The translations under genes and the position numbers were made by a program. From CAYTTR01 sp964440805 (GTDB lineage: Bacteria > Acidobacteriota > Aminicenantia > Aminicenantales > Aminicenantaceae): 64,000 nt of DNA. The notes beneath the pieces are model-generated. The model searched no databases and was not told where the DNA came from. It worked only from the letters and a program-made list of their open reading frames with translations. Below, piece after piece: positions 32,600 through 41,401 of the stretch. Numbering within the stretch: position 1 is the first letter of the stretch; each line of letters begins with the position of its first letter. The stretch covers positions 1-64,000 of the forward strand of contig CAYTTR010000003.1 in assembly GCA_964440805.1 (NCBI GenBank). Direction: 5' to 3'.

Positions 32600-34693
32600 T
32601 CATTTCCTGGAGTCTTTCTTTTTTCTTTTTTCCTCAAGCTCGGCCATCAACTTTTCTGCCAGATCAGAAGGAAGCTTGCCGTAACGGAGAAACTCCATGG
32701 TGAATTCAGCTTTCCCCTGGGTAAGGGAACGAAGCACAGTTGAATATCCAAACATTTCACTCAAGGGAACCTCGACATCAATGCGGCTAAAAATTCCGTC
32801 TTCTATTGAACTGATAATTACTCCCCTTCTCTGGTTAAGACTGGCAAAAATATTCCCCGCAAATTCAGAGGGCCCTTCCACCGAAACCTTCATTAAGGGT
32901 TCCAGAATCTGGGGGCAGGCCTTCCGGTAGGCTTGTTTGAAAGCTTCCCTGGCAGCTATCTGGAAAGCAATATCTGAGGAATCAACCGGATGATACTGGC
33001 CGTCCTCAAGAACAACTCTTACCCCAATAACAGGAAAGCCGGTCAAGTTCCCCTTTTCCAGGGACTGCTGGAATCCCTTGTCACAGGAAGGAATAAATTC
33101 CCGGGGAATCCGGCCTCTTTTGACTTGATTAACAAACTCATATCTTCCTTGTTCAAGAGGCTCCAAATAACCGCTCACTCTGCCGAATTGCCCTGCCCCT
33201 CCGGTTTGTTTCTTATGAGTATAATCATAATTCGCTCTCCTGGTGATGGCTTCCCTGTAAGCTACCTGGGGCCTGCCTGTTTGGACCTCAGCCTTGTATT
33301 CCCTTTTAATCCTTTCCAAATAGACTTCCAGGTGAAGCTCTCCCATTCCCTGGATTATGGTCTGTTTTGATTCGGGATCAATATAAACCCGGAAAGTGGG
33401 ATCCTCTTTGACAAACCTCTGCAAGGCTTTTGACATCCGGTCGGATGATTTGCTGTCGGCTGCCTCCAAGGCGAAAGAAATTACAGGATCAGGCACAAAA
33501 ATCGAAGAAAGAGTCAGATTATGCCCAGGCTTGATAAAAGTATCACCAGAGACACATTCTATACCAAAAAGAGCCACTATATCACCGGGGCCGGCCTCTT
33601 CAATGTCTTCCATCTTGTCAGCGTGCATTCGGATCAAGCGTCCAACGCGGATATTTTTCTGGGCTCTGGTATTATATAGCTCATCTCCTTTCCCGAACTT
33701 ACCCTGATAAACTCGAATGTAGGTCAACTGACCATAGGGAGTATCTTCAAGTTTAAAAGCCAGAGCCACAGTAGGAGCAGCCGGATCCGGGTAAAGCCTG
33801 ACTTTTTGTTCTTCCTTGTCCAAATCCGCGGCAAAATTTTCCACTTCTCCCGGATGAGGTAGATAACGGCAGACCGCATCCAGCAATGGCTGAACTCCTT
33901 TGTTGCGGTAAGCTGAACCCATAAAAACAGGGGTGAGTTTGCGGGCAAGAGTTCCTTTTCTTATGGCTTCGATAATCATCTCCTCAGTCTCTCTTCCTTC
34001 AAGGACTGCTTCCATTAATTCATCCGAAAACATAGAGGCGGCATCGAGAAGAATTTCTCTTTTCCGGGCAGCTTCCTCTTGCAGTTCAGGCGGGATCTCC
34101 TTTTCCCGCACCACTATTCCCTCTTCTCCTTCAAAATACAGGGCTTTCATGGATATAAGATCAACTACTCCTCGGTGTTTGTCTTCCAGTCCTATGGGAA
34201 ACTGCATTAGGAGGGCATTATGTCCGAGAGTGTTGGCCAGTTGATCCCGAACCTTATAAGGATTAGCTCCGATCCGGTCACATTTATTTATAAAAGCAAT
34301 TAAAGGCACATTATAGCGCCGGAATTGCCGGTCAACCGTTATACTCTGAGACTGGACTCCTCCTACGGAACAGAGGACCAGAATTCCTCCATCAAGAACC
34401 CTCAAAGCTCTTTCCACTTCTATGGTGAAGTCCACATGACCTGGAGTATCGATGATATTTATCATGTAATCAATCCAGTTGACCGAGGTAGAAGCTGAAG
34501 AAATGGTTATTCCCCTTTCTCTTTCCAGCTCCATGGAATCCATAGTGGCTCCCACTCCGTCTTTTCCCCGGACTTCGTGCATTTTATGTATTTTTTTGCA
34601 GTAAAATAGTATTCTTTCAGTTAGAGTAGTTTTGCCTGAATCAATATGGGCACTGATTCCAATATTCCTCATTTTTTCAATATCTATCGCCAT
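32600..34693 (-). CDS. fusA: Elongation factor G (spirochaete/delta-type EF-G1-like)
   Basis: Translational GTPase driving tRNA-mRNA translocation; 697 residues with domains G (1-290), II, III, IV and V in the usual order. G1 is AHIDSGKTTL, G2 in RERGITI, G3 DTPGHVD, G4 NKCD. The sequence GILVLCSVGGVQSQSITVDR replaces the common GVEPQSETVWRQ, a feature of the EF-G group found in spirochaetes and delta-type bacteria (spdEFG). Domain IV has YDYTHKKQTGGAGQFGRV. Start has GGGAGGTG at a normal distance. Length and completeness suggest a functional translocase. It is not in a str operon, so the genome may have a second EF-G. Confidence 0.95.
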   Translation of the reverse strand: MAIDIEKMRNIGISAHIDSGKTTLTERILFYCKKIHKMHEVRGKDGVGATMDSMELERERGITISSASTSVNWIDYMINIIDTPGHVDFTIEVERALRVLDGGILVLCSVGGVQSQSITVDRQFRRYNVPLIAFINKCDRIGANPYKVRDQLANTLGHNALLMQFPIGLEDKHRGVVDLISMKALYFEGEEGIVVREKEIPPELQEEAARKREILLDAASMFSDELMEAVLEGRETEEMIIEAIRKGTLARKLTPVFMGSAYRNKGVQPLLDAVCRYLPHPGEVENFAADLDKEEQKVRLYPDPAAPTVALAFKLEDTPYGQLTYIRVYQGKFGKGDELYNTRAQKNIRVGRLIRMHADKMEDIEEAGPGDIVALFGIECVSGDTFIKPGHNLTLSSIFVPDPVISFALEAADSKSSDRMSKALQRFVKEDPTFRVYIDPESKQTIIQGMGELHLEVYLERIKREYKAEVQTGRPQVAYREAITRRANYDYTHKKQTGGAGQFGRVSGYLEPLEQGRYEFVNQVKRGRIPREFIPSCDKGFQQSLEKGNLTGFPVIGVRVVLEDGQYHPVDSSDIAFQIAAREAFKQAYRKACPQILEPLMKVSVEGPSEFAGNIFASLNQRRGVIISSIEDGIFSRIDVEVPLSEMFGYSTVLRSLTQGKAEFTMEFLRYGKLPSDLAEKLMAELEEKRKKKDSRK

Positions 34694-34798
34694 GGGTATA
34701 AAAACACCTCCCTGTTCCCTGGGTTCGGAGATTAATCAAACCCTTCGAACGAAGGCTTAATGAGAGACTGAATTATAGCCCAAAATCAACCCCTATGC

Positions 34799-34834
34799 AA
34801 GGGGACGTTCCCCAAGGTACCACCCCTTCCCAAG
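34799..34834 (+). repeat. G-box repeat (R), left member of the pair around E1 copy C
   Basis: GGGGACGTTCCCCAAGGTAC followed by CACCCCTTCCC. It has the private variant AAGGTACC where most copies read AAAGGGAC. Its partner at 35212-35255 has the same variant in inverted orientation. Confidence 0.8.
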
Positions 34835-34915
34835 ATCGAAATTAATATTCAATTTTGGTTTATTAAATTCACATGTTCTTTTCTATTTTTATTCAAGTAA
34901 GGTTGAAAAAATTAA

Positions 34916-35170
34916 GGGCATTAGATGTGCCTTCCGCTCTCCTTCGGCGCTTTTTCCGCCTTCTCTCACCGCTCTTCTCGGCAGCTGCGTAACTCCGCAC
35001 CATTGTTCAATAAAAATCACTTTATTCTGTGTTCTGCGTTTATAATAGTCTAACCCATTTTTCCTGAGGCGTGCTCAATACATACTCGCTGTCCGACAAA
35101 GTCGGATTCCCCCGAATCGCAGTTCGAGAAGGCGTGCGCCTCAATGTCGCGGAAGGCACATTTAATGCCC
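34916..35170 (-). repeat. E1 dispersed palindromic element, copy C
   Basis: About 255 bases, inverted relative to copies A and B. The arms GGGCATTAGATGTGCCTTCC and GGAAGGCACATTTAATGCCC pair with one mismatch. Interior parts shared with the others are GAGAAGGCGGAAAAAGCGCC-type and GTCCGACAAAGTCGGA (TCCGACTTTGTCGGAC on the other strand), GTTCGAGAAGG and CACCGCTCTTCTCGGC. It sits in the divergent promoter region between fusA and the XRE gene, inside a G-box pair. Confidence 0.78.
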
Positions 35171-35211
35171 TCCAAAAAAACATTTCTTACAAAAAGGTAA
35201 ATAACGCCTCT

Positions 35212-35255
35212 CTTGGGGAAGGGGTGGTACCTTGGGGAACGTCCCCCCCTTTTTG
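35212..35255 (-). repeat. G-box repeat (R), right member of the pair around E1 copy C
   Basis: Inverted copy, GGGGTGGTACCTTGGGG then AACGTCCCCCC. It lies 50 bases before the XRE regulator start and so is probably within its promoter or leader. Confidence 0.8.
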
Positions 35256-35306
35256 ACTTTTCTAATTATACTGGATAACATGATGCCGCAAAGGAAAGGG
35301 GAAATA

Positions 35307-36407
35307 ATGAAAACCATTCTTGGCTCCAGACTTCGCCGGGCAAGGGAAGAACTGGGACTTTCTCAAGCTGATCTGGCAAGGAAAATCAAAATCTCCAACG
35401 AGCACATCTGGCACTTAGAACATGGAAAACGAAGCCCCAGTTTGGATGTTCTTACCCGTTTGGCAGAATTTTTCAAAAAAGATATTGGCTATTTTATAAA
35501 AGAAAAGGAGGCTTCTTTTCAACTGCTTTTCCAGGAAAAAACACTGGATAAAAAAACCAAATCTTATCTCCGGAAATTTAAAAAACACTGCCAGGATTAT
35601 TTGCTTCTGGAAGAGCTGACCGGGAACCGCTTGCCTAACGCCCCTCTTTACCATACTCCTGACCCGGAAAAAATGGCTATAGAAGAAAGACAGCGGCTTG
35701 GTTTGGGAAACCATCCGCTAAGAAATGTTTTTTTTCTACTGGAACAACAAAACTTTCATCTTATCCGGCAATGCCTGGGGACAGAAAGTCAAATAACGGG
35801 TATTTTCATTTATTTAAATGATGAAGATGAAGCCTTTGCTCTAATTAATGCTTCGCTATCAGAAGAAAAACAAACTCTGGCCGCAGTCCATCTCTATGGA
35901 CATTTCCTCAAAGACCGTCTTGGAGGGCCAATTATTGATAATCCTGATGTTTTTATTGACGAATATCTTGAGCTCTATCATCCAAGAGAGAAATTCTCCC
36001 AGATTTTTACCTCCCGCTTCCTTCTCCCCCGGACATTTCTTAAGGATTTAATTTCCTCTTTCTCTAAGAAAAGTTTTCTGGACTTAGAAGTTATCCTTTA
36101 TTTAAAACGTATCACTGGAGTGGAACAACAAGTACTGCTTTCTGCTCTCCAAGAAATGGAAGTATTGACCTCAACTCACGGTAAGGATTTAAATAAACTC
36201 GATTTAAATAAAGAAGCTGAAAAATTTTTCTCAATTCCAGAGCGGACCGGGCATCCCAAATTGAGAAAAGGACAAATAATAATCTCTGACCGCTTCTATT
36301 TCCTGGCTTGTGGAGCCTTTAGAAAGAAAAAAATCACTCTTGAGGAAACAGCCCAGCTAACCGGGGTAGAGAAAAACAAGATTAGCAGCTTTTTCCGGAA
36401 AAAATAG
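35307..36407 (+). CDS. XRE-family regulator with degenerate ImmA/IrrE-like zincin domain
   Basis: A 366-residue protein from ATG 35307 (AAGGGGAAATA upstream); the open frame before it is repeat-derived. Residues 1-66 are a Cro/C1-type helix-turn-helix (SRLRRAREELGLSQADLARK, then ISNEHIWHLEHGKRSPSLDV). The C-terminal part resembles an IrrE/ImmA (DUF955) peptidase, but the zinc motif is HLYGH (195-199), lacking the catalytic glutamate of HExxH, and the third-ligand helix reads SRFLLP in a recognisable position (family xRFAxxLLxP). It may therefore be a sensor or a dead peptidase. Family members control stress or mobile-element genes. No target is apparent; it starts right after the nested repeat block. 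Confidence 0.85.
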   Translation: MKTILGSRLRRAREELGLSQADLARKIKISNEHIWHLEHGKRSPSLDVLTRLAEFFKKDIGYFIKEKEASFQLLFQEKTLDKKTKSYLRKFKKHCQDYLLLEELTGNRLPNAPLYHTPDPEKMAIEERQRLGLGNHPLRNVFFLLEQQNFHLIRQCLGTESQITGIFIYLNDEDEAFALINASLSEEKQTLAAVHLYGHFLKDRLGGPIIDNPDVFIDEYLELYHPREKFSQIFTSRFLLPRTFLKDLISSFSKKSFLDLEVILYLKRITGVEQQVLLSALQEMEVLTSTHGKDLNKLDLNKEAEKFFSIPERTGHPKLRKGQIIISDRFYFLACGAFRKKKITLEETAQLTGVEKNKISSFFRKK

Positions 36408-36447
36408 CTATCTACCTTATCTGGATTATTAAAATAAGGAGAAGAAA

Positions 36448-36765
36448 GTGAACAATGTTAAAATCTTGAGCATCGGTGTCATTTTTCTTTTACTTATTAT
36501 TACCTTAATCAGTTGCGTTCCAGGCCCCAACAAACTGGAAAAAACTCCCAATGAAGAAGGAAGGGTAGCTGGCTTTTTACTGGGTATATGGCACGGCCTC
36601 CTGGCTCCAATTACCTTCATTATCTCTATTTTCACCAAAAATGTCCGCTTCTATGAAGTCCACAACAACGGCTTCTGGTACAACCTTGGCTTTGTCCTGG
36701 GCGCTGGCCTTTTTCTAAGCGGAGGCATTCTGGGGAAAAAAGGCACCAAAAGAAGTAAATACTGA
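36448..36765 (+). CDS. Small conserved membrane lipoprotein
   Basis: A 105-residue protein starting with GTG 36448 (AAGGAGAAGAAA upstream). A signal peptide with lipobox LISC is followed by two likely membrane segments (AGFLLGIWHGLLAPITFIIS and YNLGFVLGAGLFLSGGI). The segment GRVAGFLLGIWHGLLAP and FYEVHNNGFWYNLGF is shared by a widespread uncharacterised family in several phyla. Function unknown. It lies 40 bases after the XRE regulator stop, so the two may be cotranscribed, and about 100 bases before the histidine kinase start. Confidence 0.78.
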   Translation: MNNVKILSIGVIFLLLIITLISCVPGPNKLEKTPNEEGRVAGFLLGIWHGLLAPITFIISIFTKNVRFYEVHNNGFWYNLGFVLGAGLFLSGGILGKKGTKRSKY

Positions 36766-36824
36766 CTATAGCTTAATAAAAAATCACCCCAAAAGGCTAT
36801 GGTGCAGAGTATTAACGGTTATGT

Positions 36825-36830
36825 TATAAT
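36825..36830 (+). promoter_or_regulatory. Candidate extended -10 promoter for the histidine kinase
   Basis: ATGTTATAAT contains TGn-TATAAT, the extended -10 form, 38 bases before the ATG at 36868. No good -35 is visible, which fits an extended -10 promoter. Confidence 0.4.
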
Positions 36831-36867
36831 ATATCAGAATATAAAAGATAGCTTATCCCGGTTAAAA

Positions 36868-39800
36868 ATGAGACAAAAGAAGAAAAGCAATAAAATTACT
36901 TCCGGAGAGAAAAAGAATTCTCCTCCATTAGACTCTGGCAAAAATAAGAGAAGCTCTCTCCCCTCCAGTTCAGAAGAAAAATTCAATCTTATCTTTCAAT
37001 ACGCTCCTGATGCCTATTATATAAACGATTTTAAGGGAAATTTTCTTGATGGAAACCAGGCGGCTGAGGAACTCACAGGCTATAAGAAAGAAGAGCTTAT
37101 CGGTAAGAATATGCTGGAATCAGGCCTTCTTCCGCCAGATCAAATTCCCATTGCCGCAAACAATCTCAAAAGGAATGCCGCAGGTGAAGCCACCGGCCCG
37201 GATGAAATCATAATTGTCCGCAAAGACAGCTCTCGTATTCCTGTTGAAATCAGGACCTTCCCTGTAACCATCCAGGGAAAATCCATGGTTCTGGCAATCG
37301 CCAGAGACATTTCAGCCCGAAATCAGAAGCAGGCTGAAAGAATCATCAGAAGGCGAAACGCTCAATTGGAACTTATCCGCCGTATCCAACAGGAAATCCC
37401 TATGGATACGGATATAGAGACAATTCTGAAAAATTCATCAGAGAGCATAGGAAAAATATTCGGCTATCATAAAGTTGCAGTTAACCTTTATGATGAAAAA
37501 ACTAAAGAAATCATCCATCTTCTGGGCTGGAATACAACTGGAGTAGAGACTCCCCGCAATTACAGACAGAAGCTTGGCCAGGGCTTAATAGGCAAAGCTG
37601 CCGCAGACCGCAAGACAATTCTTTGCAACGACGTCTCCACACATCCGGATTATTTCAGTTTACCCGGAGAAAAAACCCAATCTGAACTATGTATTCCTCT
37701 TTTAGCCGAAAACAGGCTGGTCGGAGTGCTGGATATTCAAGACAACCGTTTGAATGCTATCTCTGAGGAAGATATATCCATCCTCAAATCAATTGCCCGC
37801 TATATAGCCTATGTCATTAATGCCCGCCAGAAAGAAGAAGCATTGGAAGAAAGCCTGGGTAAACACCGGGATATCCTGACCAATATGCAGGAAGCTTATT
37901 ATGAAACGGATCTCCAAGGAAACTTTACCTTCTTTAATGATTCTTTGTGCCTGATGTTGGACCTGCCTGCTTCCCGGATAAAGGGAATGAACAACCGGGA
38001 GTACATGGATGAAGAAAGTGCCAAGAGGGTATTTAATATTTTCAATAAAGTCTACCAAACCGGTAAACCGTTTAAAGCAGTGGAGCTTGAAGTAACCAGG
38101 GAAGACGGCACCAGGCAGTATGTGGAGTTTTCGGTTTCCTTAAAAAAAGACCGTCAAGGTAAACCCTCGGGCTTCTGGGGAATAATCCATGATGTAACAG
38201 AGCACAAGGAAGCAGAAAAAGCTTTACAAAAGGCAAACACCTGGCTTAATTCTCTTATTATGGCTATACCCGATGTAGTTTATCTTAAAGATATTTACGG
38301 CCGCAACCTGGTAGTCAACAAAGCTTTCGAAGACTTGGCCGGTGTTCCCATAAGTAAAATTGAAGGGAAAAAAGATGATGAACTTCTTCCTCCGGACTTA
38401 GCTGAAAACTGCCGGAAAAGCGATTTAGATACAATTAAGACCAGGAAAGTCATCAAGCTGGAGGAAAAGTATACTATGCCCGAAGGAAAAATCCGTTATT
38501 TCGAAACCATTAAATCCCCCATTTATGATGAAAAAGGCCAAGTTGCCGGTCTGGTTGGAGTAAGCCGCGATATTACGGAGAGAAAAAACTGGGAAAAAGA
38601 ACTCAAGAGAAGCGAGATGGTCTACCGGGCTCTTTTTGAGCATGCCAATGATGCTGTTTTCCTGATGGATTTAAACGGCATCCATATATCGGCCAACCGG
38701 AGAGCAGCAGAAATGCTGGGATACAGCCGGGAGGAAATTATCGGCAAATCTTTTGAAGAACTGGTAGCTTTAAGCGAAAAAGAAGCTGCCCGGAAAAAAT
38801 TAAAAAATATAATCGGAGGAAAAACTTTACCTACTTACGAACGCTACTTCAGGAGAAAGGACGGAAAAGAATTCCCGGCTGAAATCAATGTTTCCTTAAT
38901 AAAAGACAGCTCCGGTAACCCCATAATGATTCAAAGCATTGCCCGGGATATCACTGAACGGAAGCAGTTTGAAGAAAAATTAAAGTTATCTGACGCAATT
39001 CTTCAAAATGTAGGAAATATTATCCTGGTTGGAGACACCAAAGGAGATATTATTTATGCCTGCCCGGCTGTTGAAACCAGCCTGGGTTATAAACCGGAAG
39101 AAGTTCTGGGAGACGGCTGGTGGAAGCTTTCCCGCGAAGATCCAGAAGAAAGGAAAAAGGAAAAAGAACTGGTAGCCCGTTTTGCCAGAGGGGAAGCTAA
39201 AATAAGAGAAGATCTCTACGAGGCTGAACTTGTTCACAAAAACGGCAGCAAACGGTGGATCCTCTGGCACGACTCCAAAGGACCGGCTGGAACCGTAATC
39301 GGGGTTGGTTACGACATTACTGAACGCAAAAAAGCCCAGGCCCAGTTACAATACTCCCTTCAAGAGAAAGAAATTCTGCTTAAAGAAATACACCACCGGG
39401 TTAAAAACAACTTGCAGGTAATTTCAAGCCTGCTTAATCTTCAGTTAAGAAAAATAACCGATCCCGATTACGTAACCATTTTCAAAGAAAGCCAGAACCG
39501 CATCCGTTCCATGGCCTTGGTTCATGATATGCTTTACCGTTCAGAAAGCCTTAACCAAATTGATTTCTCCTCCTATATAAAAAGCCTGACCGATTATCTC
39601 TTGCAATCCTACCAGGTGACCAAGAAAGATATAAAACTCCATTACCAGGTCGAAAACATCCCCTTGGATATTTCCACTGCTATCTCCTGCGGCTTGATTA
39701 TAAATGAGCTGGTTTCCAATGTCTTGAAACATGCTTTCCCGCCGGGGGAAAAAGGAGATATTCACCTTACTTTTAAAAAACTTAAAGACAAAAAATTACT

Positions 39801-39975
39801 GCTGCAAGTGAAAGACACCGGTGCCGGACTTCTGGAAGACTTTGATATTCAGAAAACCACGTCTCTGGGAATGAAAATTGTATCCATGCTGGCCGGTCAA
39901 ATTCAGGGCAAGCTTGAATTTGACTCCAACGGCGGCACTGAATTCAGGGTTATTTTCGAAGATAAGGGAAAATAA
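36868..39975 (+). CDS. Multi-PAS/GAF sensor histidine kinase (HisKA_2 type)
   Basis: About 1035 residues from the ATG at 36868; the frame also opens at 36799, but that overlaps the likely promoter. No membrane helix or signal peptide, so a cytoplasmic sensor. Approximate order: PAS (40-150), GAF (180-325), four PAS domains (330-445, 455-575, 580-705, 710-830), HisKA_2 dimerisation domain with phosphoacceptor His 842 in KEIHHRVKNNLQVISSLLNL, then HATPase_c (about 920-1035) with N box ELVSNVLKHAF and G1 box VKDTGAGL. HisKA_2 kinases often work with unlinked regulators. No response regulator gene is in the window, so it is an orphan. Signal unknown; PAS and GAF domains suggest redox, light or small-ligand input. 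Confidence 0.92.
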   Translation: MRQKKKSNKITSGEKKNSPPLDSGKNKRSSLPSSSEEKFNLIFQYAPDAYYINDFKGNFLDGNQAAEELTGYKKEELIGKNMLESGLLPPDQIPIAANNLKRNAAGEATGPDEIIIVRKDSSRIPVEIRTFPVTIQGKSMVLAIARDISARNQKQAERIIRRRNAQLELIRRIQQEIPMDTDIETILKNSSESIGKIFGYHKVAVNLYDEKTKEIIHLLGWNTTGVETPRNYRQKLGQGLIGKAAADRKTILCNDVSTHPDYFSLPGEKTQSELCIPLLAENRLVGVLDIQDNRLNAISEEDISILKSIARYIAYVINARQKEEALEESLGKHRDILTNMQEAYYETDLQGNFTFFNDSLCLMLDLPASRIKGMNNREYMDEESAKRVFNIFNKVYQTGKPFKAVELEVTREDGTRQYVEFSVSLKKDRQGKPSGFWGIIHDVTEHKEAEKALQKANTWLNSLIMAIPDVVYLKDIYGRNLVVNKAFEDLAGVPISKIEGKKDDELLPPDLAENCRKSDLDTIKTRKVIKLEEKYTMPEGKIRYFETIKSPIYDEKGQVAGLVGVSRDITERKNWEKELKRSEMVYRALFEHANDAVFLMDLNGIHISANRRAAEMLGYSREEIIGKSFEELVALSEKEAARKKLKNIIGGKTLPTYERYFRRKDGKEFPAEINVSLIKDSSGNPIMIQSIARDITERKQFEEKLKLSDAILQNVGNIILVGDTKGDIIYACPAVETSLGYKPEEVLGDGWWKLSREDPEERKKEKELVARFARGEAKIREDLYEAELVHKNGSKRWILWHDSKGPAGTVIGVGYDITERKKAQAQLQYSLQEKEILLKEIHHRVKNNLQVISSLLNLQLRKITDPDYVTIFKESQNRIRSMALVHDMLYRSESLNQIDFSSYIKSLTDYLLQSYQVTKKDIKLHYQVENIPLDISTAISCGLIINELVSNVLKHAFPPGEKGDIHLTFKKLKDKKLLLQVKDTGAGLLEDFDIQKTTSLGMKIVSMLAGQIQGKLEFDSNGGTEFRVIFEDKGK

Positions 39976-39979
39976 CTGG

Positions 39980-40065
39980 TGCCGGAGGAGGGAGTCGAAC
40001 CCACACCCTGGTCGCCCAGGACTGGATTTTGAGTCCAGCGCGTCTGCCAGTTTCGCCACTCCGGC
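39980..40065 (-). tRNA. tRNA-Leu (anticodon CAA)
   Basis: Class II tRNA on the minus strand: acceptor GCCGGAG/CTCCGGC, anticodon stem-loop CTGGA-CTCAAAA-TCCAG with anticodon CAA, long variable arm (CCTGGGCGACCAGGG), T-arm GTGGGTTCGACTCCC. It is convergent with the histidine kinase gene, whose stop is a few bases away. Confidence 0.94.
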
Positions 40066-40105
40066 TGAATCCATTTTTTAACATTTTTCACCTGACCGGT
40101 CAATA

Positions 40106-40330
40106 CACAGAAAAAGACTATTCAGTCTGTCTGGTCTATTTCGTCTATTCAGCCTATTCGGTGATTCAATTAAATCAATTGGGCGGGGCGAGATGAGCGA
40201 GAAAGGCGAGAAAAGTAAAAAGCGTTAGTTGCGTTTATTGCGTTAGTTGCGTGTTACCATGTCGTCTGCCTTCAGGCATGTTCTAGTGATTACAGGACGT
40301 CATTTCTATCAGTTGCGGGTAGCGAGGTTG
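40106..40330. repeat. Composite array (A4): 9-bp units plus inverted GCTACCC module
   Basis: Units keep a 9-base register: TATTCAGTC, TGTCTGGTC, TATTTCGTC, TATTCGGTG, then GGCGGGGCG, AGATGAGCG, AGAAAGGCG, then TTGCGTTTA-type units. The GCTACCCGCAAC-TGATAGAAATGA module follows at about 40290-40330 in inverted orientation. No gene is present between tRNA-Leu and hldE1, and no full G-box is attached. Confidence 0.7.
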
Positions 40331-40399
40331 CCTTAGGTAATCAGCTTCTAAAATTTGACTTTTAGGCTAAATCTAAGCATAATCTTTGGCTGAAGTTCG

Positions 40400-41401
40400 G
40401 TGAAAATATCCAAAAAAAAACTGAAAGAAACCCTGGACCGCTTTGCCGGAAAAAAAATCATAGTCTGGGGTGACTTTATCTTAGATGAATACATTACTGG
40501 TGTTACCAGCCGCGTATCAAGAGAAGCCCCAGCCTTAATTCTTTCTTTCAGGAGCAGAGAATTCTTTCTTGGTGGTGCCGGAAACACTGTACGTAACCTG
40601 AAAGCCCTGGGTGCCCAGCCTATACCGGTAGGAGTAATAGGCAGGGATAAGACGGGGGAAATAGTTGCCCAGAAACTACGGGAAGAAGGAATTACAACCA
40701 ATTATTTAATTTCCTGTCAGAATTTTCCCACTCCATTAAAAACCCGCATTCTGGCCGGCGAGGAATCTGCCCGGAAGCAACAAATTCTTCGCCTGGATTA
40801 CGAAGAAAAAGTCCCGGATGAGAAATCTATTAAACAGTCTGTTACAGCTCATCTTAAAACCTTAATACCCAGCGCCGGAGGAATGATTATCTCTGATTAT
40901 AACTATCTGGGAGTAAAAGAGGATACATTCAGAAATATTTTACCTGAGTGTCGCAAGACCGGTTTTGCTCTCACTCTTGATTCAAGATTCAGGTTGCTTA
41001 ACTTCAGAGAAGTAACCGCTTTAACTCCTAATGAATCCGAAATTGAAGAAGCTCTTCATATTTCTCTTAACGACAATACGGAAATAATAATAAAAGCAGG
41101 ACGGGCTGTTATCAAGAAAACCGCTGCCAAGGCCGTACTCCTTACCCGTGGTTCTAAAGGGATGATCCTTTTTGAAAAAAGAAAATCTCCTTTCTTTATC
41201 CCTATTCACGGAACAACCGAGATAGTTGACGGCACCGGTGCCGGAGATACAGTAATCAGTGTCTTTTCCTTAGCTTTAGCCTGCGGAGCTTCAGCCAGAG
41301 AGGCTGCTTTCCTTTCTAACTTAGCCGGCGGGGTGGTGGTCATGAAAAAAGGTACGGCTGTTTGCAGCCGTAAAGAACTGGAAGAGGCTGTTATTTCTTG
41401 A
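40400..41401 (+). CDS. rfaE1: D-glycero-beta-D-manno-heptose-7-phosphate kinase (HldE domain I type)
   Basis: PfkB/ribokinase-family sugar kinase, 333 residues, phosphorylating heptose 7-phosphate for ADP-heptose and LPS inner core synthesis. Starts with GTG (KISKKKLKETLDRFAGKKII). Motifs: GGAGNTVRNLKALGAQ for the N-terminal substrate site and IVDGTGAGDTVISVFSLALA near the C-terminus with the catalytic Asp in GAGD. This is the kinase half of bifunctional HldE; the transferase half is the next gene, overlapping by four bases (TTGA). The operon continues with a heptosyltransferase-family gene. The Shine-Dalgarno is weak. Confidence 0.94.
   Translation: MKISKKKLKETLDRFAGKKIIVWGDFILDEYITGVTSRVSREAPALILSFRSREFFLGGAGNTVRNLKALGAQPIPVGVIGRDKTGEIVAQKLREEGITTNYLISCQNFPTPLKTRILAGEESARKQQILRLDYEEKVPDEKSIKQSVTAHLKTLIPSAGGMIISDYNYLGVKEDTFRNILPECRKTGFALTLDSRFRLLNFREVTALTPNESEIEEALHISLNDNTEIIIKAGRAVIKKTAAKAVLLTRGSKGMILFEKRKSPFFIPIHGTTEIVDGTGAGDTVISVFSLALACGASAREAAFLSNLAGGVVVMKKGTAVCSRKELEEAVIS

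Noticed and set aside
36799..36867. Upstream start for the histidine kinase
   Set aside because: The extra residues cover a likely extended -10 promoter and add nothing that matches the family.
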